A DNA stretch of 64,000 nt from Jatrophihabitans_A sp035248685 (GCA_035248685.1 DATFHF010000047.1:24562-88561); one strand, 5' to 3'. Numbered from the stretch's first letter, positions 48,871-57,584 are shown. Translations and numbers: made by a program. Notes: generated by a model not told the origin, from the sequence alone.

Positions 48871-50912
48871 GCGCACAAACCCTGACTTGGCCACCACCAC
48901 CACCACCCACGTTTGCCCCACCGGTCGCGCGTCGCCGCTGGTCCGGCAATCTGCTGCGCGGGCGAGACACCGACGCCGGCTGGATCCGTCCCACCCTGCT
49001 CGGGCTGCTATTGGCGACGGCGGTGCTGTACCTGTGGGGGCTGGGCGCCTCCGGTTACGCGAACTCCTTCTACTCGGCTGCCGCGCAGGCCGGCTCGGTC
49101 AGCTGGAAGGCGCTGTTCTTCGGCTCCTCGGACGCGGCCAACTCCATCACCGTCGACAAGACGCCGGCCGCGATCTGGGTGATGGCGCTGTCGGTGCGGC
49201 TGTTCGGCTTGAACTCTTGGAGCATTCTGGCTCCGCAGGCGTTGGAAGGGGTGGCATCGGTCGGGCTGCTGTACCTGGCCGTCCGCCGAACCTCCGGTGC
49301 CGCCGCCGGCCTGATCGCCGGTGCGGTACTGGCCGTGACACCGGTCGCGGCATTGATGTTCCGGTTCAACAACCCGGACGCACTCCTGGTGCTGCTACTG
49401 ATCCTGGGCGCGTATTGCCTCATCCGCGCGGTCGAATCCGGCTCGACGAAGTGGCTGGCCTGGGCCGGCGCGCTGGTCGGCTTCGGATTCCTGACCAAGA
49501 TGCTTCAGGCGTTGCTGGTGGTACCGGCGTTCGCACTGGTGTACCTGGTCGCCGCGCCGAACCCGCTGCGCCGCCGGATCGGGCAGCTGCTGAGCGCGGG
49601 TGCTGCGCTGGTCGTGTCGGCCGGCTGGTGGGTCGCGATCGTGTCGCTGATCCCGGCCGCTGACCGTCCCTATATCGGCGGTTCGCAACACAACTCGATC
49701 CTGGAACTGACCCTGGGTTACAACGGGTTCGGTCGGCTCACCGGCAATGAGACCGGCAGTGTCGGCGGCGGCGGCCCCGCCGGCAACGTTGGCGGCATGT
49801 GGGGCAGCACCGGCGCGTCCCGTCTGTTCGGCACTGACATGGGGACACAGATCTCCTGGCTGCTGCCCTCGGCGCTGCTGTTACTGGTTGCCGGTTTATG
49901 GTTTACCCGTAAGGCGATTCGCACCGACCGGACTCGGGCCGCGCTCATGATGTGGGGCGGCTGGCTGCTGGTCACCGGCCTGGTGTTCAGCTACGCCAAG
50001 GGCATCATCCACCCGTATTACACGGTCGCACTGGCGCCTGCCATCGGCGGGATCATCGGTATCGGTGCGACGCTGCTGTGGCGCTACCGCCACCTGCTGT
50101 CGGCCGCTGTGCCGCTCGCGCTGACTGTGCTGCTCGCCGCCGGCTGGCAGTTCATGCTGCTCGACCGAACCCCCACCTGGCTGCCCTGGTTGCGCTACGC
50201 AATCCTGGTCGCCGGAGTCGCCAGCGCGCTGCTGCTGCTCGTGGTGTCCCGGATGGCCCGGCAGGTCGGCACCGTGATCGCCACGGTGGCCCTGGTCGCC
50301 GGCGTGGCCGGGCCGAGCGCGTACGCGGTTTCCACTGCCCGCACGCCACATACCGGTGCGATCCCCAGCGCCGGGCCGGCTTCCGCCGGTGGCTTCGGCG
50401 GGCCGGGTGGGCGTCTCGGCGGTGGCGGGGCCGGACGGTTCGCCGGTCCGCCCACCGGCGGATTCGCCGGCGGCGCTTTCGGAGGCACTACCGGCGGATT
50501 CGCCGGCGGTCCCGGCGGACTCGGTCGAGGCGGCGGCGGGGGCGGATTGCTCAACGCCAGCACCCCGTCGGCAGCCCTGGTCGCCGCGCTGAAGGCCAAC
50601 GCCTCGTCCTACACCTGGGTTGCCGCCGCGGTCGGTTCGAACACCGCCGCCGGATATCAGCTGGCCAGCCAGGAACCGGTGATGCCGGTCGGCGGCTTCA
50701 ACGGCAGCGACCCGTCACCGACGCTGGCCCAGTTCCAGGCTTACGTGGCAGCTGGCAAGATTCACTACTTCATCGGTGGCGGTGGCTTCGGCGGCAACCA
50801 GCAGGGCGGCAGCAATTCCTCGGCAGCCATTGCTAATTGGGTGGCCAGCAACTTCAAGACCGTCACCATCGGCGGCACCACCCTGTACGACCTGACCCAA
50901 CCCAGCAGCTAG
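48867..50912 (+). CDS. GT39-family membrane glycosyltransferase with Gly-rich C-terminal segment
   Basis: A 681-residue polytopic membrane protein. The ArnT/PMT-like catalytic part (about 35-480) has the early loop acidic region (GYANSFYSAAAQAGSVSWKA, then SITVDKTPAAIWVMA), and about 12 TMs. It would move a sugar from a polyprenyl-phosphate donor to an extracellular acceptor. A low-complexity stretch (about 500-560, GGFGGPGGRLGGGGAG and similar) leads to a small external C-terminal domain. The start overlaps the kinase stop (ATGA), so expression is coupled. It resembles YkcB/mannosyltransferase-like proteins; the acceptor is unknown. Followed by a strong terminator. Confidence 0.9.
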   Translation: MSAQTLTWPPPPPPTFAPPVARRRWSGNLLRGRDTDAGWIRPTLLGLLLATAVLYLWGLGASGYANSFYSAAAQAGSVSWKALFFGSSDAANSITVDKTPAAIWVMALSVRLFGLNSWSILAPQALEGVASVGLLYLAVRRTSGAAAGLIAGAVLAVTPVAALMFRFNNPDALLVLLLILGAYCLIRAVESGSTKWLAWAGALVGFGFLTKMLQALLVVPAFALVYLVAAPNPLRRRIGQLLSAGAALVVSAGWWVAIVSLIPAADRPYIGGSQHNSILELTLGYNGFGRLTGNETGSVGGGGPAGNVGGMWGSTGASRLFGTDMGTQISWLLPSALLLLVAGLWFTRKAIRTDRTRAALMMWGGWLLVTGLVFSYAKGIIHPYYTVALAPAIGGIIGIGATLLWRYRHLLSAAVPLALTVLLAAGWQFMLLDRTPTWLPWLRYAILVAGVASALLLLVVSRMARQVGTVIATVALVAGVAGPSAYAVSTARTPHTGAIPSAGPASAGGFGGPGGRLGGGGAGRFAGPPTGGFAGGAFGGTTGGFAGGPGGLGRGGGGGGLLNASTPSAALVAALKANASSYTWVAAAVGSNTAAGYQLASQEPVMPVGGFNGSDPSPTLAQFQAYVAAGKIHYFIGGGGFGGNQQGGSNSSAAIANWVASNFKTVTIGGTTLYDLTQPSS

Positions 50913-50925
50913 CTTCCCCGGCGCC

Positions 50926-50984
50926 ATTGTGCGGCCCGAGCGGGCGGTTTTCCACCAAGAAACCGCCTGCTCGGGCCGCACAAT
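50926..50984. terminator. 25-bp hairpin terminator after the GT39 gene
   Basis: Arms 50926-50950 and 50960-50984 pair over all 25 positions except one G-T wobble, 9-nt loop. It lies 13 bases past the GT39 stop and separates it from the GT2-GtrA gene, which must then have its own promoter or be expressed by read-through. Confidence 0.85.
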
Positions 50985-51072
50985 ATTTAAAAGGCGCGGA
51001 TGCGCAGATGCTTAAAGGCAACGCACAGGTCGGCCACAACGGCACGCCAGCCGCACGCCGGAATCTGATCAC

Positions 51073-52311
51073 ATGACGACGTTCGTGCAGCCAGCAGACC
51101 GCACCGGTGAATCCGGCCGACCGGACCCGATCCGGCCGACCCTCGACGTGACCGTCCCGGTCTACAACGAGCAGGCCGACCTGGCCTCCTGCGTGCGGCG
51201 ACTGCACGAGCATCTCGAACAGCACTTTCCGTACCAGTTTCAGATCACCATTGCCGACAACGCCAGCACCGATCAGACACCGCTGGTCGGGCAGGCGCTC
51301 AGCCAGGAACTGGATCGGGTCAGTTACGTCCGGCTGGAGGACAAGGGTCGGGGACGAGCGCTGAGTACGGTCTGGCTGGCGTCCCGGGCCGAGGTGCTGG
51401 CCTACCTGGACGTGGACATGTCCACCGACCTGAACGCGTTGCTCCCGCTGGTCGCGCCGCTGATCACCGGGCATTCCGATGTGGCCATCGGTTCTCGGCT
51501 GGCCCGGCACAGCCGTGTGATCCGAGGCACCAAACGGGAGCTGATCTCCCGCTGTTACAACCTGATCCTGCGCAGCACCCTGTTCACCAGGTTCTCCGAC
51601 GCGCAGTGCGGCTTCAAGGCGATCCGGGCTGACGTCGGTCGGCAGTTGCTGCCGCTGGTGCAGGACACCAGCTGGTTCTTCGACACCGAACTGCTGGTGC
51701 TCGCCGAACGCAGCGGCCTGCGAATCCACGAGGTTGCGGTGGACTGGGTGGACGATCCGGATTCCCGGGTCGACCTGGTCGCGACCGCCATCGCCGATCT
51801 CAAGGGAGTGGCCCGGGTCGGACGGGCACTGGCCACCGGTGCGCTGCCGCTGGCTGAGATTCGCACCCAGCTCGGCCGGCATCCACTCGTCCCGAGCACT
51901 CCGGACGTGCCGGCCGGGCTGCTGCGCCAACTGGTCCGGTTCTCGGTGATCGGCGTGGTCAGCACGCTGGCCTACCTGGCGCTGTTCCTGGCCTGCCGGG
52001 CACCACTCGGCGCCCAGGGCGCGAACCTGTTCGCGCTACTGGTCACCGCGCTGGCCAACACCGCGGCCAACCGTCGACTGACTTTCGGCATATCCGGACG
52101 GGCGAAAGCCGGCCGGCACCAGATGCAGGGCCTGGCCGTCTTCGGCCTCGGCCTGGCGTTGACCAGTGGCGCACTGGCGGCCCTGCATCGGCTGAACCAT
52201 GCTCCGCACCGCGGCCTCGAACTCGGCGTGCTGGTAGCCGCCAACTTGGCCGCGACCGTGCTGCGGTTCGTGCTGCTTCGCGGCTGGGTCTTCCGCAGCC
52301 GCCGGGCCTGA
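51073..52311 (+). CDS. GT2-family glycosyltransferase fused to GtrA domain
   Basis: A 412-residue bifunctional protein. Residues 25-250 are a GT-A glycosyltransferase (LDVTVPVYNEQADLASCV, ADNASTDQTP, acidic YLDVDMSTDL, GSRLARHS), of the DPM1-like polyprenyl-phosphate sugar transferase type. Residues about 285-410 are a four-TM GtrA domain (LVRFSVIGVVSTLAYLALF, ANTAANRRLTF, VLRFVLLRGWVF) that probably flips or anchors the lipid-linked sugar. This supplies the donor that the neighbouring GT39 protein would use, making a two-step system. Separated from GT39 by a hairpin and 88 bases. The sugar and acceptor are unknown. Confidence 0.92.
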   Translation: MTTFVQPADRTGESGRPDPIRPTLDVTVPVYNEQADLASCVRRLHEHLEQHFPYQFQITIADNASTDQTPLVGQALSQELDRVSYVRLEDKGRGRALSTVWLASRAEVLAYLDVDMSTDLNALLPLVAPLITGHSDVAIGSRLARHSRVIRGTKRELISRCYNLILRSTLFTRFSDAQCGFKAIRADVGRQLLPLVQDTSWFFDTELLVLAERSGLRIHEVAVDWVDDPDSRVDLVATAIADLKGVARVGRALATGALPLAEIRTQLGRHPLVPSTPDVPAGLLRQLVRFSVIGVVSTLAYLALFLACRAPLGAQGANLFALLVTALANTAANRRLTFGISGRAKAGRHQMQGLAVFGLGLALTSGALAALHRLNHAPHRGLELGVLVAANLAATVLRFVLLRGWVFRSRRA

Positions 52312-52320
52312 CCAGGCGGT

Positions 52321-52560
52321 CTACGGCCGGGGTTCGTATCTGGTCCATCCGGTCGGCTGATCGGGATGCGGTCGTGCCGGGTACGGATACACGTTCGGAA
52401 GTAGCGCCGCATCGACCGGGTCGCCGGACGCGAATTGATATTCGCGGCAGCGGTCGCAGCGGAGCACGTGCGGAAGGTAATCCGAATAGCGCGGCGGTGG
52501 CCCAAAGGGCGCCCATAGATGTCCGGACACTCGGCACCTCAACCGTCGCCATGCACCCAT
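52321..52560 (-). CDS. Possible small zinc-ribbon-like protein
   Basis: A frame of 79 residues from ATG 52560 (or 83 from 52572) with Cys in RLRCRVSGHLW and LRCDRCREYQF, a spacing that could hold a zinc, and a Pro/Tyr-rich end (YPYPARPHPDQPTGW). No good ribosome site is seen and I recognise no family. The alternative is non-coding spacer (52312-52603), which otherwise holds nothing. Codon character is compatible with coding. Treat as tentative. Confidence 0.4.
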   Translation of the reverse strand: MGAWRRLRCRVSGHLWAPFGPPPRYSDYLPHVLRCDRCREYQFASGDPVDAALLPNVYPYPARPHPDQPTGWTRYEPRP

Positions 52561-52603
52561 GCCAGTAAGCATATTGAAGCTAGCTATCTGACCTAAATGC
52601 CAA

Positions 52604-53482
52604 TCAGGATCGTGGTTGCAGGTCGCCCGCCGGGCTTGCCACCGCCGAGCCGACCGTCCCGTCCCCGTAGAAGCGGTCATGTGCCTTGCGGGCCGAGCAC
52701 ACCGAGGCAAGCGCGCAGGTCGAGCGGCGGCCGTCGGCGGTCATCCGCACCACCACCGAATCGCTGGGCACCGAATGCGACAGCACCGTCGCCTCGCCCT
52801 CGGGCGTGGACACGCAGGCACCGATCTGCGGGGCTCGGTCGGCGAAGTCCTGGTACAGCGGGTGCTCAAACTTCAGGCAGCACATCAATCGCCCGCAGGC
52901 CCCGCTGATGCGCATCGGATTGAGCGGCAGATCCTGGTCCTTGGCCATTCGGACGGACACCGGCTCGAAGTCCACCAGGAAGGTCGAACAGCACAGGTCC
53001 CGGCCACAGGAGCCGATGCCGCCGATCAACCGGGCCTCATCCCGCGCCGACAGCTGCCGCAACTCCACCCGTCCCTTCAGGGTGGCGCCGAGATCCCGGA
53101 CCAATGCCCGGAAGTCGACCCGGTGCGGTGCGGAGAAGTAGATCACCGTGCGGTTGCCGGACAGCACGTGGTCGACGCCGGCCAGCTTCATCGGCAGTTG
53201 GTGCTCGCGGATCAGCCGCCGAGCCGCCACCCGCGCCTCCGCTCGCTTGCGCCGGCTGCGCTCGGCGGCGGCCAGGTCGGCCTCGGTGGCCATGCCGACC
53301 AGGCGAGGCAGGCCGGCGATCTCGTCCGCGGTCCACTGCGGCGCCCAGATCACCTGCGCGACCTCGGGTCCGTCGTCGGTCGGGTACAGCACGCGGTCGC
53401 CCACCGCCGGCGTCAGGCCGGCAGGATCGGCGTAATACAGCCGGCCCCGGTCGGTGAAAGTCACCGCGCAAATCAGAGCCAT
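52604..53482 (-). CDS. PSP1-domain protein (RicT/YaaT-like)
   Basis: A 292-residue cytosolic protein. The PSP1 C-terminal domain is visible with the two conserved cysteine blocks CGRDLCCSTF and CGRLMCCLKFEHPLY (about 165-205), which in RicT take part in an Fe-S-containing complex that affects RNA maturation in Bacillus. In actinobacteria the gene regularly follows holB, as here (49 bases). The N-terminal part starts MALICAVTFTDRGRLYYA. Role here by family only. Confidence 0.9.
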   Translation of the reverse strand: MALICAVTFTDRGRLYYADPAGLTPAVGDRVLYPTDDGPEVAQVIWAPQWTADEIAGLPRLVGMATEADLAAAERSRRKRAEARVAARRLIREHQLPMKLAGVDHVLSGNRTVIYFSAPHRVDFRALVRDLGATLKGRVELRQLSARDEARLIGGIGSCGRDLCCSTFLVDFEPVSVRMAKDQDLPLNPMRISGACGRLMCCLKFEHPLYQDFADRAPQIGACVSTPEGEATVLSHSVPSDSVVVRMTADGRRSTCALASVCSARKAHDRFYGDGTVGSAVASPAGDLQPRS

Positions 53483-53531
53483 ACGCTGAGACTATCCCGC
53501 CGCTGCCCTGCCCTGGGAGGTACCCGAGCGA

Positions 53532-54761
53532 TCAGGGCAATCGCAGGGCCGCGGTCATCGCCTCGATCGCGATCCTGGGCTTGACGTTCAACTCGATCGC
53601 GGTGCGACAGTCGAGCACCTCATCCAGCCGAGTCAGCGCGCCGGCCGGGTCCACCGAACGGGCCACCACGGCAACCTCGGCGGCAAAGTCCGGGTGCGCG
53701 GCCGGCACCGACGCCCCGGCCTGCACCAGCAGCACGTCCCGGTAGAAGCTGGCCAGATCGACCAGCGCGCGGTCCAGCGCATCACGCTGTAGCCGGGTAG
53801 CGCGTGACTTCTGCCGGCGCTCCAGGTCCTTGATCAGGCCGGCGCTCCCCCGGGCGGCGGTCGCGGCGCCCTTGCCGGTACCGCCGGCGCCGAGAGCAAT
53901 CTTGAGCTCCTCGGTCTCCTGGGCGTTGAGCTCGTCGGTCTGCGCCTTCGCCTCGGCCTCGGCCGCCCGCACCAGGTGCTCAGCGGCCTCGAAACAGGCG
54001 TTCAACGAGGTGAGCTGGGCCGGAATCGCCAGCACCGCCGCCCGACGCCGGCGCGCCTCGTCGTCGCGCGCCAGCCGGCGAGCCCGTCCGACATGGCCTT
54101 GCGAAGCCTGCGCGGCCCACTGCGCGGTGGCCTGCTCGATGCCATCGGCCATCAGCACCCGGGCGATCGCGTCAGCCGGTGGGATGCGCAACCCGACCAC
54201 CCGGCAGCGCGAACGGATGGTCACGATCACGTCGTCCGGATGGGTGGACGGCGCGCACAGCAGGAACACCGTGCGCTCCGGTGGTTCCTCGATCGCCTTG
54301 AGCAGGGCGTTCGCCGCACCCTCGGTGAGCCGGTCGGCGTCCTCGATTACCACCACCTGCCAGCGACCCAGCATCGGCCGGCGGGCGGCCAGGCCGACCA
54401 CCGCGCGCATTTCGCTCACCCCGATCGACAGCCCTTCGGGCACCACCCAGCGGACGTCCGGATGGCTGCCGGCCAGCACCGAACGGCAGGACGAGCAGTG
54501 CCCGCAACCGGGATCGGCGGCCGGCAGGTCGGCGTCCCCGCCGGTCAGGCCGGGCAGCGCGTTGTCGCACTCCAGCGCGCAGGCCAATGCCCGGGCAGCG
54601 ACCGAACGGCCGGAGCCGGCCGGACCGGTGAACAGCCAGGCATGCGTCATCGAGCCCGGTGGCACCGGTCGGCCGGCCACCACCTCGGCCCCGGCTCGGG
54701 CGGCTCGGGACAGCTCGGCCACCGCCGTGTCCTGGCCGATCAAGGCGTCGAAGACGGTCAC
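53532..54761 (-). CDS. holB: DNA polymerase III subunit delta prime
   Basis: A 409-residue clamp-loader subunit. FDALIGQDTAVAELSRA start, a P-loop-like GPAGSGRSVAARALA (Lys replaced by Arg, in keeping with a subunit that does not hydrolyse ATP), a zinc module with CGHCSSC, VVVIEDADRLTEGAANALLKAIEEPP, then SRCRVVGLR. The GTG at 54761 overlaps the tmk stop (GTGA); a longer frame to 55115 runs inside tmk and is not real. It acts in loading the sliding clamp at replication. Operon tmk-holB-PSP1 is the usual order. Confidence 0.93.
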   Translation of the reverse strand: MTVFDALIGQDTAVAELSRAARAGAEVVAGRPVPPGSMTHAWLFTGPAGSGRSVAARALACALECDNALPGLTGGDADLPAADPGCGHCSSCRSVLAGSHPDVRWVVPEGLSIGVSEMRAVVGLAARRPMLGRWQVVVIEDADRLTEGAANALLKAIEEPPERTVFLLCAPSTHPDDVIVTIRSRCRVVGLRIPPADAIARVLMADGIEQATAQWAAQASQGHVGRARRLARDDEARRRRAAVLAIPAQLTSLNACFEAAEHLVRAAEAEAKAQTDELNAQETEELKIALGAGGTGKGAATAARGSAGLIKDLERRQKSRATRLQRDALDRALVDLASFYRDVLLVQAGASVPAAHPDFAAEVAVVARSVDPAGALTRLDEVLDCRTAIELNVKPRIAIEAMTAALRLP

Positions 54762-55387
54762 TCGATCGCCAGCCGACGCCGCACCTCGGCCGCGATGTCG
54801 ACAGCCAGCTCGGCCACCGGGCGGGTCGCGTCCAGGATCAGGTAGCGGTCCGGATCCTGGTGTGCCAGCCGAAGAAAACCGTCCCTGACCCGTTCGTGAA
54901 ACGCCAGCTGTTCGCGCTCCAGCCGGTCCGGGCCGGCCAGCCGGGTACGGTCGCCGACCCGGGCCAGCCCCTGCTCCGGGGCGATGTCCAGCAGCACCGT
55001 GAGATCCGGCAGCAGGCCCTGGGTGGCCCAGTTCGACAGCGCCGCGATCTCGTCGGTCGACAGCGTCCGGCCGGCGCCCTGGTAGGCGATCGAGGAGTCG
55101 ACGTACCGGTCGCACAGCACGTGCTGGCCGGCCGCGAGCTTCGGCCGGATCTCGGTCTCGACATGGTGGGCCCGGTCGGCGGCGAACAGCAACGCCTCGC
55201 TGCGGGGCGAGATCTGCTCGTCGGTCTCCAGCAGCAGCGACCGGATCGCCTTGCCGACCGAGGTGGCGCCCGGCTCGTGGGTGGCGAACACCGGGCAGTC
55301 CGACTCGACCAGGTGCTGGTGCAGCAGCGTGATCTGGGTGGATTTGCCCGAGCCCTCGCCGCCCTCGAAGGCGATGAACAGCGGCAT
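54758..55387 (-). CDS. tmk: Thymidylate kinase
   Basis: A 209-residue dTMP kinase. P-loop FEGGEGSGKSTQ (about 6-17), DRYVDSSIAYQGAGR (about 92-106) with the DR motif, LARVGDRTRLAG lid region and a typical HEPGATSVGKAIR. It makes dTDP for DNA synthesis. ATG 55387 (third residue of a frame from 55393) fits the usual beginning MPLFIAFEG. The stop overlaps the holB start, so the two are translationally coupled. The next upstream gene, marR-like, is 10 bases away on the same strand. Confidence 0.95.
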   Translation of the reverse strand: MPLFIAFEGGEGSGKSTQITLLHQHLVESDCPVFATHEPGATSVGKAIRSLLLETDEQISPRSEALLFAADRAHHVETEIRPKLAAGQHVLCDRYVDSSIAYQGAGRTLSTDEIAALSNWATQGLLPDLTVLLDIAPEQGLARVGDRTRLAGPDRLEREQLAFHERVRDGFLRLAHQDPDRYLILDATRPVAELAVDIAAEVRRRLAIE

Positions 55388-55397
55388 GAGCATCAGA

Positions 55398-55913
55398 CTA
55401 TCGGCCGGGCCCGACCGTTTCGTCGGAGCCGGTGGCCAGGCTGAGCAGCCGGCGCAGGCCGATGGCCAGGCCGGCCCGCTGGTTCGCGGACAGGCCGGTC
55501 AACAGCGCCTCCTCACCGGCCAGCAGCGCTTCGAATGCCGCATCCACCTTGCGCAGACCATTGCCGGTCAGCCGGATGATCACCTGCCGGCCATCAGCCG
55601 GATGAGCCTTGCGCACCACCAACCGGCGACTGGCCAGCCGGTCCAGCCGGTTCGTCATGGTGCCGGATGTGACATGGGTCGCCTCGATCAGCTGGCCCGG
55701 GGTCTGCTCATACGGGGCGCCGCTGCGTCGCAGTGCTGCCAGCACGTCGAACTCGTGCGCCGCCAGGCCGTGCTCGGCGAAGGCCTGGCTACGCCGCTCG
55801 TCGAGCAGTTGCGCGATCCGGCTGATCCGGCTCAGCACCTGGATCGGCGCCAGTTCTAGATCCGGCCGCTGCGCCTGCCAGGCCCGGGCGATCGCGTCCA
55901 CCTCGTCGGTCAC
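55398..55913 (-). CDS. MarR-family transcriptional regulator
   Basis: A 171-residue winged-helix regulator. Dimer helix about 25-50, HTH with EFDVLAALRRSG, LIEATHVTSGTMTNRLDRLASRRLV, wing HPADGRQVIIRLT and C-terminal helices. It begins GTG 55913. An operator made of two quasi-palindromic MarR-type sites (55932-55970) lies 19 bases upstream, before the divergent methyltransferase. It therefore probably represses both its own gene and tam. The ligand is unknown. The gene is tightly followed by tmk, so changes in repression may also reach tmk-holB. Confidence 0.93.
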   Translation of the reverse strand: MTDEVDAIARAWQAQRPDLELAPIQVLSRISRIAQLLDERRSQAFAEHGLAAHEFDVLAALRRSGAPYEQTPGQLIEATHVTSGTMTNRLDRLASRRLVVRKAHPADGRQVIIRLTGNGLRKVDAAFEALLAGEEALLTGLSANQRAGLAIGLRRLLSLATGSDETVGPGR

Positions 55914-55931
55914 CAGTCCAGCCTAGCAAAC

Positions 55932-55970
55932 TCTCTCGATATCAAGGTATAATCTCTTGGTATCGAGAGA
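55932..55970. promoter_or_regulatory. MarR operator with embedded -10 element between marR and tam
   Basis: Arms TCTCTCGATATCAAG (55932-55946) and CTTGGTATCGAGAGA (55956-55970) are inverted with 14 of 15 matches. Each arm itself is close to the MarR core CTYGATATCRAG. Between them lies TATAAT (55948-55953), a -10 element for the plus-strand gene. Two dimers would cover the promoter on both strands. Confidence 0.85.
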
Positions 55971-55982
55971 ATGGAGCTGATG

Positions 55983-56747
55983 ATGCGCTGGGATCCCACG
56001 CAGTACGCCAGGTTCGGTTCGGAGCGCAGCCGACCATTTTTCGACCTGCTGGGCCAGGTAGCTGCGGACGCGCCGGCCACCGTGGTCGACCTCGGCTGCG
56101 GTTCCGGTGAGCTGACCGCCACCCTGGCGGCGCGCTGGCCGGCGGCGCAGGTGCTCGGCATCGACTCCTCGCCGGAGATGATCGAGCGCGCCGCCGGCCA
56201 GCAGGCGGCCCGGCTGAGCTTCCAACTCGGCGAGGCGGCCGACTTCTCCGCCGCCGGCGTCGACGTGCTGGTCAGCAATGCCCTGCTGCAATGGCTACCC
56301 GGCCACCTTCAGCTGCTCGACCGGTGGGCAGCCGAGCTCAACCCCGGCGGCTGGCTCGCCTTCCAGGTGCCGGACAACTTCTCCGCCCCGTCCCACCTGC
56401 TGATGCGCGAACTGGCCGAGTCGCCCGAGTGGTCGGCCAAGCTGGCCGGTGTGCTCCGGCATGCCGACGCGGTTTCGCCCGCTGAGGACTACCTGTTGGC
56501 ACTGTGCGCGGCCGGTCTGCAGATGACCGCCTGGCAAACCAGTTACCTGCATCTGCTGCCCGGTGCTGATCCGGTGCTGGAATGGGTACGTGGCACCGGG
56601 CTGCGGCCGGTGCTGGCGGCGTTGCCGGCCGACGAGGCCGCCGCGTTCGAACGCGAGTACGCGCGAAGGCTGCGGATCGCCTACCCGGCCACCGAGCACG
56701 GCACGGTGTTCCCGTTCCGGCGCACCTTCGTGGTGGGGCGCAAATGA
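55983..56747 (+). CDS. tam: Trans-aconitate 2-methyltransferase-like SAM methyltransferase
   Basis: A 254-residue class I methyltransferase with the trans-aconitate methyltransferase build: MRWDPTQYARFGSERSRPFFDLL, SAM loop VDLGCGSGELT (about 36-46), GIDSSPEMI, LVSNALLQWLPGH, LNPGGWLAFQVPDN. E. coli Tam esterifies trans-aconitate. Three ATGs cluster; GGAG at 55973-55976 lies six bases before ATG 55983, which gives the family N-terminus. Under the MarR operator. Its stop overlaps the next ATG (VOC protein), so the pair is coupled. Symbol by similarity. Confidence 0.85.
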   Translation: MRWDPTQYARFGSERSRPFFDLLGQVAADAPATVVDLGCGSGELTATLAARWPAAQVLGIDSSPEMIERAAGQQAARLSFQLGEAADFSAAGVDVLVSNALLQWLPGHLQLLDRWAAELNPGGWLAFQVPDNFSAPSHLLMRELAESPEWSAKLAGVLRHADAVSPAEDYLLALCAAGLQMTAWQTSYLHLLPGADPVLEWVRGTGLRPVLAALPADEAAAFEREYARRLRIAYPATEHGTVFPFRRTFVVGRK

Positions 56748-57139
56748 TCACCGGCATCGATCACGTCCAGGTCGCCATCCCGGCCGGTGCTGAGGACGAG
56801 GCGCGCCGGTTCTACGGCGGCCTGCTCGGCATGGCCGAGCTCGCCAAGCCACCGGCACTGGCCGGTCGCGGTGGCTGCTGGTTCTGCTCCGGCCAGGCGG
56901 TGCTGCACCTGGGCGTTGAGCAGCCGTTTAGCCCGGCCCGCAAAGCACATCCCGCGTTTATCGTCACCGACTTAGACGAGCTGTTCCGGCTGTTGGCCGA
57001 GCATGGCTACGCTGGCGCCCGAGCCGACGGTGAGCTGCCGGGGATCCGGCGGTTCCATGTGGCAGACCCGTTCGGCAACCGGATCGAGTTCCAGCAGGCC
57101 TGGTCGCCGACCCCGGTTCGCCGACCGCGCCGCTGGTAG
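56744..57139 (+). CDS. VOC-family (glyoxalase-like) protein
   Basis: A 131-residue vicinal-oxygen-chelate protein: MITGIDHVQVAIPAG with the first His ligand, EARRFYGGLLGM, VLHLGVEQPF (His) and VADPFGNRIEFQQ with the last acid ligand Glu. The ligand set is nearly complete, so metal-dependent chemistry is plausible. It starts within the tam stop (ATGA), hence cotranslated and under the MarR operator. The substrate may be the same compound that releases MarR; this is inference. Confidence 0.92.
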   Translation: MITGIDHVQVAIPAGAEDEARRFYGGLLGMAELAKPPALAGRGGCWFCSGQAVLHLGVEQPFSPARKAHPAFIVTDLDELFRLLAEHGYAGARADGELPGIRRFHVADPFGNRIEFQQAWSPTPVRRPRRW

Positions 57140-57167
57140 CGCCGAGGCCGGTCGGCATACTGAAGGC

Positions 57168-57584
57168 ATGCTGAGGCCTGGCCCACTGCGCTGGCTGCGG
57201 TACTCCCTCGGCGGCGGCCTGCCCGAGCAGTACCGCGACTGGGTGCTACACGACGTCACCTGCCGTACGTGGGCACTGCGCCAGGTGCTGCGTTCCTTGC
57301 TGGTGGTGGCGCCGCTGGTGGTCGTTCTGCTGGTCTTCGTCCCCGGCCCATTCTGGATCCGTGGCCTGAGTGCGCTGGGTGGCGTCACGATGGGCCTGAT
57401 CTACTCGCTCGGCTACCTGATCGAGACCACCGAGCACCGGCTGGTAAAGGCCGGCTACCCGGTCGGCACCGGTGAGCGGGTTCGCGAGCAACAACAAACC
57501 CAGCGACGATCGGACGACGTGCAGCAGCGCCGGGAGAAGATGTTCGAGCGAATCGAGCGCCGCCAAGGCCGCAACCGCCAGTAG
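57168..57584 (+). CDS. DUF5313-type membrane protein
   Basis: A 138-residue protein with RYSLGGGLPEQYRDWVLHDVTCRTWALRQV at the N-terminus, two hydrophobic segments (about 41-62 and 66-88) and a charged coiled tail (QQQTQRRSDDVQQRREKMFERIERRQ). It fits the actinobacterial DUF5313 family seen near topA in mycobacterial relatives. Its stop directly abuts the topA stop (no base between), so the two genes converge head on. Function unknown. Confidence 0.85.
   Translation: MLRPGPLRWLRYSLGGGLPEQYRDWVLHDVTCRTWALRQVLRSLLVVAPLVVVLLVFVPGPFWIRGLSALGGVTMGLIYSLGYLIETTEHRLVKAGYPVGTGERVREQQQTQRRSDDVQQRREKMFERIERRQGRNRQ

Noticed and set aside
53532..55115. A 527-residue holB
   Set aside because: The first 118 residues run inside tmk in another frame and lack domain character; the GTG at 54761 overlapping the tmk stop gives the normal length.
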